A DNA stretch of 64,000 nucleotides from Lepas anatifera (lineage: Eukaryota; Arthropoda; Thecostraca; Lepadidae), in NCBI GenBank assembly GCA_034440635.1, contig JAOTON010001489.1, positions 186,001 through 250,000 of the forward strand, read 5' to 3'. The stretch's first letter is position 1, and each line of letters begins with the position of its first letter. The notes beneath the pieces are model-generated. The model ran no database searches. It was not told the origin of the DNA and worked only from the letters and a program-made list of their open reading frames with translations. Made by a program: the position numbers and the translations under genes. Shown here piece after piece: positions 45,801 through 56,265 of this stretch.

Positions 45801-48557
45801 TTCCCTCAAAATTTGTAGTTATACTGTTATTACCGCTATTCTCCGGCTCACCTTTTAAGACTGTGTCTGATAATTGTTCTGCACAATTGCCTGCTTAGAA
45901 TATTCGTTAACCATGATCATTTCTCTTACAGATATGTTTGTAATGGCAGCGTACATAAGAGCCGGAATGTATAATAGATTCAGTCGCTCACAAGCTTCTG
46001 TACTGGGCTATTGAGTGAGTTGGGGCTACACCTACTGCCATATTACTGATCAGCATAAACACAGATCATTGACTGCCAACAGCCGGGACGAAGTGGGTTT
46101 CCTTAATTCATTGCTATTTACCTAAGATGTATGAATGTTTCGAACGTTGTTTCCCAACATGCATGTTTGCTCTTTTGTGTTCTAATTATGGTTCACGATA
46201 TTATTGTGATTCCATGCCAATCATTTGGATGTGTAATTTTCCGTATGAACGAAAGACTGTTTGTGCTGTACTGACCCATCGCATGTGTGTTTTGCTTCAA
46301 CAGCTTTTACGTGACCACATGACCAAAAGATGAAAATACAGAACATTAGATTCCTACCAACCCTAGTGTATTATTAACAGCAGTTATAACTGTCTGTTCA
46401 AACCAGCCCTAGGGCTCCGCTAATGTTAAGCAAAACGGAAAAGGCGCTCTCCTGTAAAATATTCGGAATGTGAGATACGCTTTTCTTCCATTGGACAGCA
46501 GCCATTAGGAAGCTCCTTCCAAAACTGGTAAGGCACGTTAGGTACCGAAAATTGGCACGTTTGGGAACATTTGTTCAGAAAGCCCCCCCCTTCCCCACAA
46601 ACACCGGAAAACAGCATGGGCGGCCTTCTGCTGGGCTTATTCACACCCTAGATGAAATTTTGAAAGGAGTTAACTTTGAATTAAGATGTCCAAATTTGAA
46701 GTCTACCTTAAATATGCATTCAAATATTACCATCTCACTTCATCCAGAAATACGACGAAAAAATTGCATTGAAACAATCTTTCATTTGAATGCTGGACGT
46801 TTCTTAGAAAAATATGCAAAATCATAAAAGGCAACAAATTTGCATTGCAAAAATACCCTAAATTTATTTTTAACAAAATAAGTGGTGCCAGGAACTTATG
46901 CAGGCAGTAATACTGCATATGAAAACTTGTTGGTTCTGTAGATTATCTACTGAAACAATTCTCAAAAGTGGTAATGAGGCAGTTTTTACATTGTTTTACA
47001 CTGCTAGGCATGAAACAATCCTTGACCAATAAACTTCTCAGCCCTCAAGTAGAGTGTTTCATTCCAGTGAATTGAGCAAAAACAATGTGCCACTCTATGT
47101 ACTCTATGGTTGTAATTTCAGGCAAATGAGCATAAATTGTTCATAAACCTCCTTAACAAATGGAAAAGGTAGAAATATTTTAAATTTACCAGATTTTTTA
47201 ATCAAAATCTGGTGATTCATTAGACTCCTAGAAAATACAGCAAGATCATAGCATTACATCACAGAAGATTTGAAACATGCACTTCCATGTTTAAAAGGTG
47301 TTTCCATTTTTGGAGCAAGTGTTTCCAATTATGGGTCATTAGGAATGCAGTTATTGCTAGGCACTCTGACCACTGTTTCCCTACCAAATTTTAGTGAAAA
47401 GGTGCCAATTTGCAATGCTACCTCTCCAGTAATAAATTTTACAGTGTATGACACAAAATTGGCATGAGGTAAGATTGAGCCAACAATCCATGGCATCATT
47501 TATAAGCTCTGTGCGGTGGTTTTGTTCTTTTAATATGAGGCAAACAAAACCACAGCAAAAATTCCTCCCCAAAGGATGATATAAAATTCTTAACACTACT
47601 GGAAGGCCCTGGAAAGACAAATCATCATGCTGTCTTCCATCTTTAAGGCAGGTCAAGAACATTGTGCAGAGGTTGCATATGGTCACACTTCAAATTTGTA
47701 TTTTACTTTCCAACAAGGCATGATACAGCAATACATTTCAAATCATTATAACAAGCATGACCCAAGGATTTGAAAAACAAGCAGCAAGACCTTGTGACCT
47801 TAGATCCAGGTCACTACCTATGTGAGCTAGCATGGTCCCACTGATTGTCATTTGAATCCTTGGGTAAAGACGAATAACATTGTATTCACCTTTGCTCTAG
47901 GTACCAATGTAAAAACTACAGAGTAAGCTGCAGATGAAGTTTTTCAGAAAGAAGCCAAAGCAGAACAATTATTATGGGCAGTCCCAAAAAATAATTTTTG
48001 GGCTTGTGGTATTTCAAATACAGACCCATATTCCAGTCTGCAAAGTATGGCAGCAGGCTAGACAATTTGCACCAGCCATCTAAAATTCACACCAATCCCC
48101 AATATATCAGGGAGAAAAGTGCCCCCAACACTAACCACACAATGTAATGCTAACTCTCTTATTACTTAGTTTGTTTTATAAGGCCCTGTTTTGTGTCTTT
48201 ATAACCATTCATTCATTATTTGTATGGTTTTAAGTGTCGCCTCCCTTGCACCAGTCTTGCGAATTTGCACCCAGTCATAAAATGTGCACCACTCGCTCCT
48301 GTCTCCAAGGGCACTCGCTCTGACGAGATTTCGTCAAAAGTGCCATACTTTGCACACTGGCCCATATTTTTATCTTTCATAACAGCTTAGTCAAATGCAA
48401 CTTACCTCCTGTTAGCATCCACCAAAACTCCTTGAAAATATTTTGCCCCATTGCTATATGACACCAGGATGAATCCCTCACCATTTTGCAATACATCTAC
48501 AGAAATAGTAAGAGAGCCACTACTTTCAGCAGTTTTATCTTCACATGCTTTGGCCAT
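36678..48557 (-). CDS. PWWP2: PWWP2A/PWWP2B-like chromatin reader, 5 coding exons
   Basis: A nuclear protein of the PWWP2 family. Vertebrate PWWP2A/B bind H2A.Z nucleosomes and H3K36-methylated chromatin and recruit the NuRD-type MTA1-HDAC complex. Exons in transcript order are 48557-48406, 43098-41643 (or -41622), 38063-37788, 37293-37174 and 36806-36678; joined they give about 710 codons. Supporting blocks, in order, are an N-terminal beta segment (ISVDV...YFQGVLVDANR), the diagnostic RLRPRQVLCSNCRS block, Pro-rich and Lys/Arg-rich disordered regions, and a C-terminal PWWP domain (VDDVVWGKLQGFPWWP, then EARVAWY, then NRKRRGPYREAI). Phases agree at all joins: a 2-base overhang from exon 1 meets the single leading T of exon 2. 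Vertebrate proteins have a longer N-terminus. Whether it is closer to 2A or 2B cannot be told; invertebrates probably have one ancestral gene. Confidence 0.9.
36807..37173. other. PWWP2 intron 4
   Basis: An intron of 367 bases with AT-rich middle. GTCAGT donor and GGCAG acceptor on the minus strand. Nothing else seen. Confidence 0.85.
37174..37293 (-). CDS. PWWP2: PWWP2 exon, middle of the PWWP domain
   Basis: The acceptor is CTGCGGCAG|GTG and the donor GAG|GTCAGT. The 40 codons lie in phase 0. The segment EARVAWYASSTSSLL takes the place of EARISWFGSPTTSFL in vertebrate PWWP2A. The Trp that closes the aromatic cage is kept, while Phe-Gly has become Tyr-Ala. The loop before it is short. Confidence 0.93.
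37310..37600. repeat. Irregular 15-18 bp minisatellite (AACACGGCACCGTCAG)
   Basis: The phrase AACACGGCACCGTCAG recurs more than ten times with small changes and unit-length drift, starting just beyond the PWWP2 exon acceptor and filling much of intron 3. No coding sense. Confidence 0.85.
37788..38063 (-). CDS. PWWP2: PWWP2 exon opening the PWWP domain
   Basis: The acceptor is CGCGGCAG|GTC and the donor AAG|GTGAGA. The 92 codons lie in phase 0. It begins VEMKERCLSQKLSISLRR, passes through an acidic and Pro-rich linker, then enters the PWWP fold with VDDVVWGKLQGFPWWPGK. FPWWP is the exact family signature and supplies aromatic-cage residues for methyl-lysine. Confidence 0.95.
39355..39589 (-). 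mobile_element. Element family E, copy E2 (inverted)
   Basis: TA-GGCGGATCCAGG at the left and CCTGGATCCA-TA at the right. The interior is the reverse complement of the family phrases: CAGGATGCGAAAATCGGCGCC, GATAGGATTTTGCGC and GATAGGTTTCTCCGGTCAA. About 235 bases long, no coding capacity. Confidence 0.75.
39619..40093 (+). mobile_element. Element family E, copy E3 (interrupted)
   Basis: GGCGGATCCAAG starts at about 39622, and the right end CCTGGATCTGTC is at about 40080-40091. The right two-thirds (39865-40090) hold the family phrases in order: ATCCTATCGGTGGGCGCCG, TTTTCGCATCCTGGGGGG and ACCTTTCAGGGGG. About 200 unrelated bases separate this from the left end, from an insertion or from two partial copies. 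Confidence 0.6.
41643..43098 (-). CDS. PWWP2: PWWP2 large central exon
   Basis: The acceptor is GTTGCAG|T at 43098. The reading frame stays open for 485 codons, coding for disordered Pro-, Ala- and Ser-rich sequence. Near the start is RLRPRQVLCSNCRS, shared with vertebrate PWWP2A/B, which in those proteins reads LRPRQVLC(D/E)KCK. Further on are LTPVLKISFG with VLKIPAK, a run of Pro-Ala-Tyr repeats (SPAYP, SPSYPQ, SPAYYR), and a strongly basic patch (RRKRHKHKLKHKRRRR) likely to act as a nuclear signal or nucleic-acid contact. The donor is either GAG|GTGCGC (exon ends 41643) or CCA|GTCAGT (exon ends 41622). Both are phase 0 and differ by seven residues. Confidence 0.88.
43099..48405. other. PWWP2 intron 1, AT-rich
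   Basis: About 5.3 kb of AT-rich DNA. Apart from weak relatives of the element F end (45655-45700, 47284-47380) I see no genes or arrays. The first PWWP2 coding exon lies at its right edge. Confidence 0.65.
48406..48557 (-). CDS. PWWP2: PWWP2 first coding exon (AT-rich)
   Basis: The start ATG at 48557-48555 has A at -3 and G at +4. It is the first ATG after an in-frame TAG at 48656-48654. Fifty codons plus two bases precede a strong donor, AGGAG|GTAAGT. The protein runs MAKACEDK, then SLTISVDVLQNGEGFILVSY, then YFQGVLVD. The latter part aligns by eye with the VRVTLDHIIEDAL...LFSGVLMD segment of vertebrate PWWP2A. The two leftover bases AG plus the single T opening exon 2 give Ser. The 32 codons between the TAG and the ATG are also open, so an acceptor just before GTACAAGG at 48653 and an upstream start remain possible. 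Confidence 0.8.
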
Positions 48558-49324
48558 GCTACAATTCCCCACATCACAAGATAAACTCCAGCTCCCTATC
48601 GTGATGTGCTTTGGAGGATAAATGTTAAATATGAATTGTCTTTCTCCTTGTACCTAATTTACGGCATGGTACACTTCTAGTTAAGTTTCCGCAGTAGTAA
48701 AGGCAGATCGAACCGAATGAATGGAGAGTTAAATACAATCAAAAGCTTCCGTATGGCCTTGCGCGCGACTGTGGTTGTCTTTCTCCTTCTTCCTCCTTAG
48801 TTTCTGAGCCTCTAGTGCAGATTTTAATATTTATTTCAATGCAAAAGACACTTTTCTTCTTTGATCTCGCTGCTGGGCAAGGACTCTTGCTGCTGGTGCT
48901 GCTCCTCAGTAGTGCATTTTCAGGTAAGTCCAAAGCCAAGACTAGCCTTGAGTGAAGATACCTTTTCTACAAATTACATATAAGAATAAATTTTAACTTT
49001 AACTTCGTATTTATGACCAAAACTTTATTGAATAAATATTAAATTGGACATTACTAAAATAATAATTGCTAAAAAAGTAGCATTTTTATACTTAAAATGG
49101 ATATTTTTATATGTAACGTCACTTACTTACCGCAACCAACAGCATTTTGCGCTACAGCTGAATCATTTGCGCCAGTAAATGCGAGTATATGGTATCAGTT
49201 TCTTGAAGTAAACTTCAGTACGAAGGCAATCCTCTCTCAAGCCTTACAGTTTTTCTATGACGAATCAAATGCCAACAGAAACCAATTAACAAGTTCAGTA
49301 GCGAAGTCAAGGAAGGGGGGATTT

Positions 49325-51343
49325 TTGGGAGCTTAAGTGCTGCTGCAAGATTCTCCGATCAGGGGGCCCGAGAGTCAATCTCAATGGGCCAAAGTTTATC
49401 TAGAGGGAGTGAGGGGCGAGAGCTCGTATCCCAGACTCCCCGAGTGTTCGCCGAGCTCGTTCATGGGCCCCTGACATAGGCGGATCCAGGATTTCCGATC
49501 GCGGGGGCACCTTCCCGGGGGGGGCGCTATCCGGGCTGGCGCACTTTGACTGGCAAAACCTATCAGGGGGCGCAAAATCCTATCGGTGGGTGGGGTGGGG
49601 TGAGAAGCGACAATTCAGGGGGCGCCATCGACCTTTCAGGGGGCACCGTGGCCATACAGTGGGCAACGAGGGTCAATTGGGGGTCACGTGCCCCCTTTTC
49701 TCCCTGGATCCACCTACGGCCCCTGAGAACTCATCTCGGGATTATTTGTCAGGGGGCCCATCAGTTCTGATATAAGGGGAACTCCGAGAGTCAGTCTCAG
49801 AAGGCCCCCGGGAGCTACTCTGGGGTCGCTAGTGTTAGTATCTTTGGTGCCGAAGATTGCTGGTCTCAGGGAGCCCAGAGATAATTTTAGGGCCCCCAGA
49901 GGTCTCATCTTACGAGCCCCGAGTTATTTTCAGGGGGTCCACCCAAGAGCTTATTTCGGGGAGGGGGCCCTACTAGTCTCATGGGCGCCGCAGAGTGTCG
50001 TTCTCATGGGGGTCCCCAAGAGAAAATTTTGGAAGCCATCGAGAGTAGGCCTCAGGTGGTGCCCCCGAGTCTTGGTCTAAGTGGGCCCTCGGGAGTCAGT
50101 CTCAGGGCAGACCCAAAGTTTTGTCTCAGAAAGCCCCGGAAATCAGTCTTACGGGCATCCGAGTGCTAGTATTGGAGCCCTGAGATTTATTCCCAGAGCT
50201 ACTTTCTAGTTCTGGTCCACGGGTCCCAAAAGTTCATTTCAGGGGGCTCCGAGTTAGCCTCAGGCCTCTGAGGACCCTTGAAGGCTAATCTGGCACCCCG
50301 AGAGTAGTCTCAGGAGTGCCAAAGAGTCAGTCTCAGGAGCGGCCCTCTACCCGAGTGTTGGGGGCCTAAGGGCTAGTCTCAGAAGTCTCTCAGGAGTCAG
50401 TCTCAGGGGACCCCTGAGAGCTAACCTCGATGCCCCTGAGAGTCAGTCTCAGGGGATATCCCAAGGGCTAATCTGGAGGCCCGAGTGTAATTCTCAGAGA
50501 TGCTCTCTAAAACTTATCTCAGGATCCCCGATATTTTTGTTCAGGGGGCTCTGAGTTTTGGTATAAGGGACCCGAGAATCGATCTCAGAGGACTTCTGAG
50601 AGTTTATCTGGGGGGGAGCGAAAGCTAGCCTTGTGAGTGCCCCTAAGTGCTGATCTCAGGGGCGCCAGACTTAGTCTCAGGGACCCCAAGAACTAATTTC
50701 GGGAGCCCATGTTATTTTCAGGGGCGCTTCAGTTTTGGTCTTAGGGCCCTCCGATTGTCAGTTTCAGGGGTACACCGTGAGACATTCTTGGGAACCTATA
50801 AGAATAGTCTAGGGGGTGCCCCCGTGTTTTAGCCTAAGGGGTCCCGAGGGTCAGTCTCTGAGCGCCCCCCCTTATAATCAGTTCCAGGGAGCACCCAAAA
50901 GTAAGTCTCAGAGGGACCCCGAAAGTTAGTCTCAGGGCCCCACGAGAGCTAATTTTGACCTCCAGAGTCTCAGATATGCTGTCTCAGATATGCTGCCGAG
51001 TTTTGGTTACAGGGTCCCTTCGGGTCAGTCTCAGCTTAAATAAATTTATATTGAGTCTCAGGGGCCTCCGAGATAGCCTGAGGCACCTAAAGGCCCGGAA
51101 GTTGAAATATGGGGCTCCCGATAATTAACCTCAGGAGCCCGAGAGTCAGAATGAGGGGCCTCCCAAGAATTTGCCTCAGGTTTATTGGTCTAGAAGACCT
51201 CCTGGAGTTAGTCTCAGGGGCCCACTGGAGTTGCCCTCACGTGCCCTCGAGAACTAGTCTCAGAAAGCACCCTTGAGTACCTATCAGCCCCTTCCTCTTC
51301 CCCCCCAGCCCAGACTTAGCCTTAGGGTCTTCCAACAGACAGT
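49325..51343. repeat. Degenerate array with AGTCTCAGGGG and CCCGAGAG motifs
   Basis: About 2 kb of irregular units, roughly 30-45 bases, built from GAGAGTCAGTCTCAGGGG and runs of C or G. AGTCTCAG occurs about 16 times. Units are heavily diverged and no two neighbours are identical. Element E4 (49476-49716) lies inside it and element A2 interrupts it at 51344; related sequence resumes at 52376-52480. Short open frames here are accidental. Confidence 0.8.
49476..49716 (+). mobile_element. Element family E, copy E4 (best-preserved)
   Basis: TA-GGCGGATCCAGG at the left, CCTGGATCCACC-TA at the right: 12-base inverted ends with one mismatch, and TA on both sides. The inside carries TGGCAAAACCTATCAGGGGG, AATCCTATCGGTGGG and ACCTTTCAGGGGG. 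TA flanks and short ends fit a Tc1/mariner-type miniature element of about 240 bases. Confidence 0.78.
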
Positions 51344-52375
51344 TTAACCCGCGCCCCACCGGGGGGTCCGGCGCCACCTTCGCCCCACCGGGGGCCATCG
51401 ATGGCCCCCTCTAACTCCGAAAATATGGGCGTTAGCGCAAATCTGCAAAGTGCAATAGAAAGCTCGCGTGAATTCAGTAAGAAATTACTTTGCATGTTTT
51501 GGTGCTCAGGTCAATGGTTCGACCTCCAGAGGTCAAATTAGGTCAAGATCGGCTATTTTCACTCAAATATGCAATGATTAAGCAAACTGGTCATAACTCT
51601 TATGTCATTAGAGCTATTGAGGCCTGGTAAAGTTCATTTGATAGCAAATTGCCAGTACTTTTTCCGCTATGTGGAACGTAAAGACCTCCCGCCAGTGGTT
51701 TGGCCTCCAGAGGTCACCTCGTGACCTAATATGACCTGAGATCACGAAAGGTCACAAAGTGATCTTGCCGTATATCAAATGAAAGCCAGTGACAAGACAA
51801 ACACGGTGGTGTTTGTTTCACCGCTCTAGCTTAATTAGGTCAAAAGTTATTGTCAAAATACTGTTTTTGACCTCTGGTGACCTTGGATGACCTTGGAAAA
51901 GTCAAAGGGTAAATATGACCCCTGGGATCCGTGAAAGGGTGTCCAAAAACGCTGTTCTGAGCAGTCTGAGTATTTGCAATCATTTTTGTGGCTTTTATAT
52001 CATGAAACAGGTTTTCCCCATGCTTTTCCAATGGGAGAGGTCGCCTCGTGACCTGACCCCAGGGCACGAAATCGAAAAATCCCGGATATACACCTTGTAG
52101 ACCCTGGAGGGGTCATGAAGTGCAGGAAGTTTCAAATCGATCGACTTTGAAATGTAGCTCTTACAGAGCTCTAAAGTTGAAGTGAGGTGACCTTGGTTGA
52201 CCTTGTCTGGTGACCTGACCTTGGGTGACCCGGGGTAAAAAATTTCAGGGATGATGGGAAAATGATGCAGTGAGAGGTAGAGCCCTCAACCGCGGTGCTG
52301 CACCTCGTCGTTTTTCTGCTATCCCGGAAAAAGTTTAGGGGGGCCATCGATGGCCCCCGGTGGGGCGAGGGTTAA
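51344..52375. mobile_element. TTAA element family A, copy A2
   Basis: TTAA at 51344-51347 and 52372-52375 encloses 1024 bases, nearly identical to A1 and A3. The ends are CCCGCGCCCCACCGGGG and, reversed, CCCTCGCCCCACCGGGG. The left end is doubled, with the GGGGGCCATCGATGGCCCCC palindrome in the second copy. It is inserted in the degenerate array. Non-autonomous. Confidence 0.9.
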
Positions 52376-52480
52376 ATAGGCACCAGGAGGCAGCCTCAGA
52401 GTACTCCCAAATTCTGGTTTCGGGGGCTGAAATATTGATTTAGGGGAAAAAATAGTACCTTCGGGGCTTCCCAACGTGTG
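52376..52480. repeat. Right-hand remnant of the degenerate array
   Basis: GGAGGCAGCCTCAGAGTACTC and TCTGGTTTCGGGGGCTGA resemble array units on the far side of element A2. This is what is expected if A2 split the array. The limit is vague. Confidence 0.5.
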
Positions 52481-52777
52481 GGAGTCGGCGCAGTTTCAAG
52501 TGCTACGGAGGGGTATGTGAGCAGTTTAATCAGTAAGACCGTTCGCGGAATCGGTGTTATATAGCACCTTGGCACAATCCCACATCATTTTCTTTGTACG
52601 TCCTTTTTCCTTTCCCTTTCTTTCAAAATGAGGAACACAGTCAACCGTCACCCCGGTGGGGGGAGGGGGTGTTTTGCCCCCTCTCGGATTTTTCCGGTAG
52701 CACCAAAAAACGGTGGCAGAATACAAAATGTATTCCGGTATTTTCTATATAGGTGACTTATGGTCAGATACAAATCA

Positions 52778-53850
52778 TTAACACGCGCCCTGCTGGGGTC
52801 CCTTGCATGACGCACCCCGCTGGAGGGGCGTTTTTCGCCCCCTCTCTCCGTATCTCGTTTCCCACGAAAGCTAAATGAAAACTACGGGCGGCGTTCGAAA
52901 GCTCTTGACAAGACGAAGAGAATTTATAAGAAGAATTTTTATGTCAGGTCAATATTGAGGTCAGCATAGGTCAAAGAATGTTGCATAGGCTTACAACAGA
53001 GCAGTGTACGTTTCCCTCTCTAGATCTGCTCTCAGGGGAGCTAAAGCAAATCTTTATGCATCATTGGATTCTTCTCATCGCGGCAAATTGAATGATGTAT
53101 AATTATACATTATTATATGGTTTATTAGGTTATTTGCCATATTATAATATGACCTTGCTAGGTCAAATAGTCAAAATGACCTGATCTCGACCTAGGTCAG
53201 GGTTACAGAGTAACCTGGTATAGTCATGTTACATATCAATCGACTCCCCGTGACAATATCAACATAATGCAAGCAAAATGGGAGCTTTATCTCAATCCAG
53301 TGAGAAGTTATTGGCAAAACAATCACTCTCTGCTCCCGTGACCTGATATGACCTTTGAGAGGTCAGATGCTCAAAACCTCACTTTTATGGTCAAAATCGT
53401 GGTAAGAATAGACAGCTTGAGGATTTTCAGCCTAATCTATCCAGTATTCCCTGAAAACGAGTCCATTCTATTTTCACCATAGACTTATAATGGGGTAACC
53501 AAAAATTGGCCCCACCTTAGGTTAACAATATAAAAATTCCGAGATAGCAGATTTGTAGACCCTAATGACCTTATTATATTGTGGAAGTTTCAAACTGATA
53601 GTTTTGCTAATGTTCCCTGGGCGCTGCTTCAAACTCGATATTGTAGGTTTTGAAGTCAGGTCACTTGACCCTGAATAGCTCCTTGACCTGACATGACCTT
53701 AACTAAAAAAAATTGATCAGATGTGTAAAATTAATCAGAGATAAGGTGCCATAAGTTTCATTGTTCTGCGTCTCTTCGTTTTTTAGGTATCTGGGAAAAA
53801 CCAGGAGGGGGGCGAATTTTGTCCCCCATCCCCAGCGGGGCGCGTGTTAA
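52778..53850. mobile_element. TTAA element family C
   Basis: TTAA at 52778-52781 and 53847-53850 encloses 1065 bases. The left end is CACGCGCCCTGCTGGGG; the right end reversed is CACGCGCCCCGCTGGGG, with one mismatch. The left end is doubled (ACGCACCCCGCTGGAGGGGCG lies about 20 bases inside). The interior is AT-rich with many AGGTCA/TGACCT sites, such as TGACCTTGCTAGGTCA near 53150. No transposase. One copy in the window. Confidence 0.85.
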
Positions 53851-54494
53851 CTCTAAATTGAAAATGCATCGGGAAAACAGGAATTCGGCTGTAGTGGTGT
53901 AGATACCGCTGATAACACCTTCATATTCTCCAACTCGAAGTAACCTGGGCCCCTTTCCTGGTTCATGTTGCAAGGTTTGTCCTGTGACCTCTGAGAGGTC
54001 ATCCAGGGCCACATTAGCAGGTTTGCAGACTTTGGCCAATGCCTTTGCAGAAAATGAGGATAAAGCTTTTATTTTGATACAATGACGTTTGGATTGCTAT
54101 TGCGAGTCGATTGATTCGCATATTGAACATGCTAGATTAGACAGTGACCATGACCTGACCCCAGGTCAGGTTATTTTTGTTTTGACTTGGTATAGTCATA
54201 TTTTCCGTAACAAAAGAAAGCCAATGGTGCTTAACAATCGATTCTAATTCAACTCTATCAGAAGGTAGAGCCCAGAACCTCTTTTCCAACATGTCATCTT
54301 TTTTACCTGTCTGCTAACAGTCAATACAACTTGAGCCTCAAAGTGACTGATATATTTTTGTCTTGAATTTGCATGAGCGTTCCACCAGCCTTCGCGTTTT
54401 TCGCTATCCCGCATAGGTGCTGTGTTCGAGGGGGTGTTCGAACACCCCGAACCATGGTGAAGGAGGTTCAGATGCCCACCGGGGTGGGTGTTGA
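53851..54494. mobile_element. Possible decayed TTAA-type element next to C
   Basis: The half-site-rich sequence continues past the right TTAA of C (TGACCTCTGAGAGGTCA near 53984, TGACCTGACCCCAGGTCA near 54150). It ends in a GC hairpin block (GTGTTCGAGGGGGTGTTCGAACACC near 54420 and CCCACCGGGGTGGGTG near 54477). It resembles the interior and end of another family, but no TTAA pair is left. Confidence 0.35.
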
Positions 54495-54947
54495 ATTATA
54501 TCGTTTGAGATCCAAAGCTGAAAACATATTTTGAAAATCACATGCCTTGGAGAAACATGTATCCATGCTCACTGTATACGCAAAAAATAGACAAAGCGAA
54601 ACATGTCGATCTGGCACCAGTGCGGAATGAAGGATAAAAATGAATACAGGTTTTTATCAATCACAGGATGAAATCAAACAGCAAATCTGACTGTTCAGCT
54701 CATTCTAAATTTAAAATTCAATCCGAATAGATACCTACCTACCTAAAGATTCTGAAATAAACAACTTCCGAACAGCTTTGTAGGAAATGAGATGAACAAG
54801 GCAATCAATGAACATGTAGTCATAAGAAGAACAATGCACTAAAATTTGACAATAAAGAATAACAGGGCGATCCAAGGCCATAGACATCTCGGCTGTCGTG
54901 GTAAGCTGCTCATTTACAACATTGCAAAGGTACGAGAATGGCTGTAG

Positions 54948-55875
54948 TTAACACGCGCACTGGAGGGGGCTTTGGAGGCCCCCCACACCTGTTTTTCCCA
55001 GGTGGCCGGAGAACCGCTTGTAGCCGAAAAACGACACGTGGCCATATTTAACAGAATTTAATAGCAGGTCGATTGGTGAAGACTTTTTGAAAATCGGCCG
55101 AAAATTGTTTGACTTATAGGCTTTCAAAGTCAGACCTGCATTTTGAGATCGCCGTAAACGCACCGTCGGACCAGTTAGCTTGCATTGAAGACCGAGTGGT
55201 GGCATCATAACGTCATATAAGCGGGACTATATGTCAAGGTCACTTCACATGAAAGTCAAGGTCAAGGTCAAAGGTCACAGGTCAAGGTCATATCTGCACT
55301 TTCAAGGTCACTGACCACTGTGCGTCCGGCCAAATGACGTTACCCAGTCTGACATATATTATGCTATGACGTCATCGGTAGGGTACCCCAATACAAAGGT
55401 CAAGGTCAAAGGTCAAGGCCAAAGGTCATTGGGAAAGGTCAATCCTAATTTCCCGCCAAACAGTGGCTACAGTGTTAGTCAAAGTGTAAATAATAAGTAG
55501 TATACCATATTATGACCTTGAAGGTCAATGACTTTGAATGACCTTGTCCCAAAAGTTGTGGAGAAGCCTTTTTGAGACCTCTTCTCTATGAACCTTGCTC
55601 GCCTTTAGCTTATTTCCACCATTTTCCTGCATAGTCACAGCTTTTACCAATCGATCCCAGCATGGCCAATATTTGACCTTTATGACCTCGTTTGACCTTG
55701 AAGATATTGACCTAGGTCCATGAAAATTAGTCATCACGTAGATCACCATAGCCCCCACCCACCTACCAAGTGGCGTTTTTTAGCCCTCTTAGTTTCCGAG
55801 ATCACTGGAGGGGGGACCTACCAGGCCCCCCTCCAGTGCGCGTTAGTGCCAGACCCCCTCCAGTGCGGGTGTTAA
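54948..55875. mobile_element. TTAA element family D
   Basis: TTAA at 54948-54951 and 55872-55875 encloses 920 bases. The left end is CACGCGCACTGGAGGGGG; the right end reversed is CACCCGCACTGGAGGGGG. The right end is doubled: CCCCCTCCAGTGCGCG lies about 30 bases inside. Near 55233-55450 it carries a dense run of TCAAGGTCA and AAAGGTCA sites. No transposase. One copy in the window. Confidence 0.82.
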
Positions 55876-56223
55876 TGCAACAGGATCCGTCCACGGAATA
55901 GACGTTACATACTGTATCGGGCATCCTCCAACGTCCCTTGTATTTTACTCCCTTTTTTCTGTTCGCTTCCTTAAAAATGTTTTGATTCACGAATTCGGCA
56001 CTCACTAATGTCGTAGACGAAAGCTGTAATTTCTTCGTCCAACTGACAGCACCTGACTTTCAAATAACTTCAAGATCAACGCTTGTAAGGCTGTTCGGTC
56101 TGATTGCCAGAATAAATTGAGGTAGAATCAGGTATAATATCATACACACAATAATGTGCAATTTCCGTAATGTGTCATAACGCTAGCTGTTATTGTAACC
56201 GCACTGCCATATGTGGGCCAGGT

Positions 56224-56265
56224 TTAACCCATCACCTCCGTGGGGGTCCGATCGGACCCCCTTGG
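56224..56265. mobile_element. Orphan TTAA-type element end
   Basis: TTAA, then CCCATCACCTCCGTGGG leading into the perfect 20-base palindrome GGGGGTCCGATCGGACCCCC. This is the same plan as the left end of family A with a different sequence. I found no matching right end, so this is a solo or truncated end, or a fifth family. Confidence 0.45.

Noticed and set aside
48739..48939. Minus-strand ATG frame just upstream of PWWP2 exon 1
   Set aside because: No similarity to PWWP2 N-termini and no convincing donor. It may be untranslated leader.
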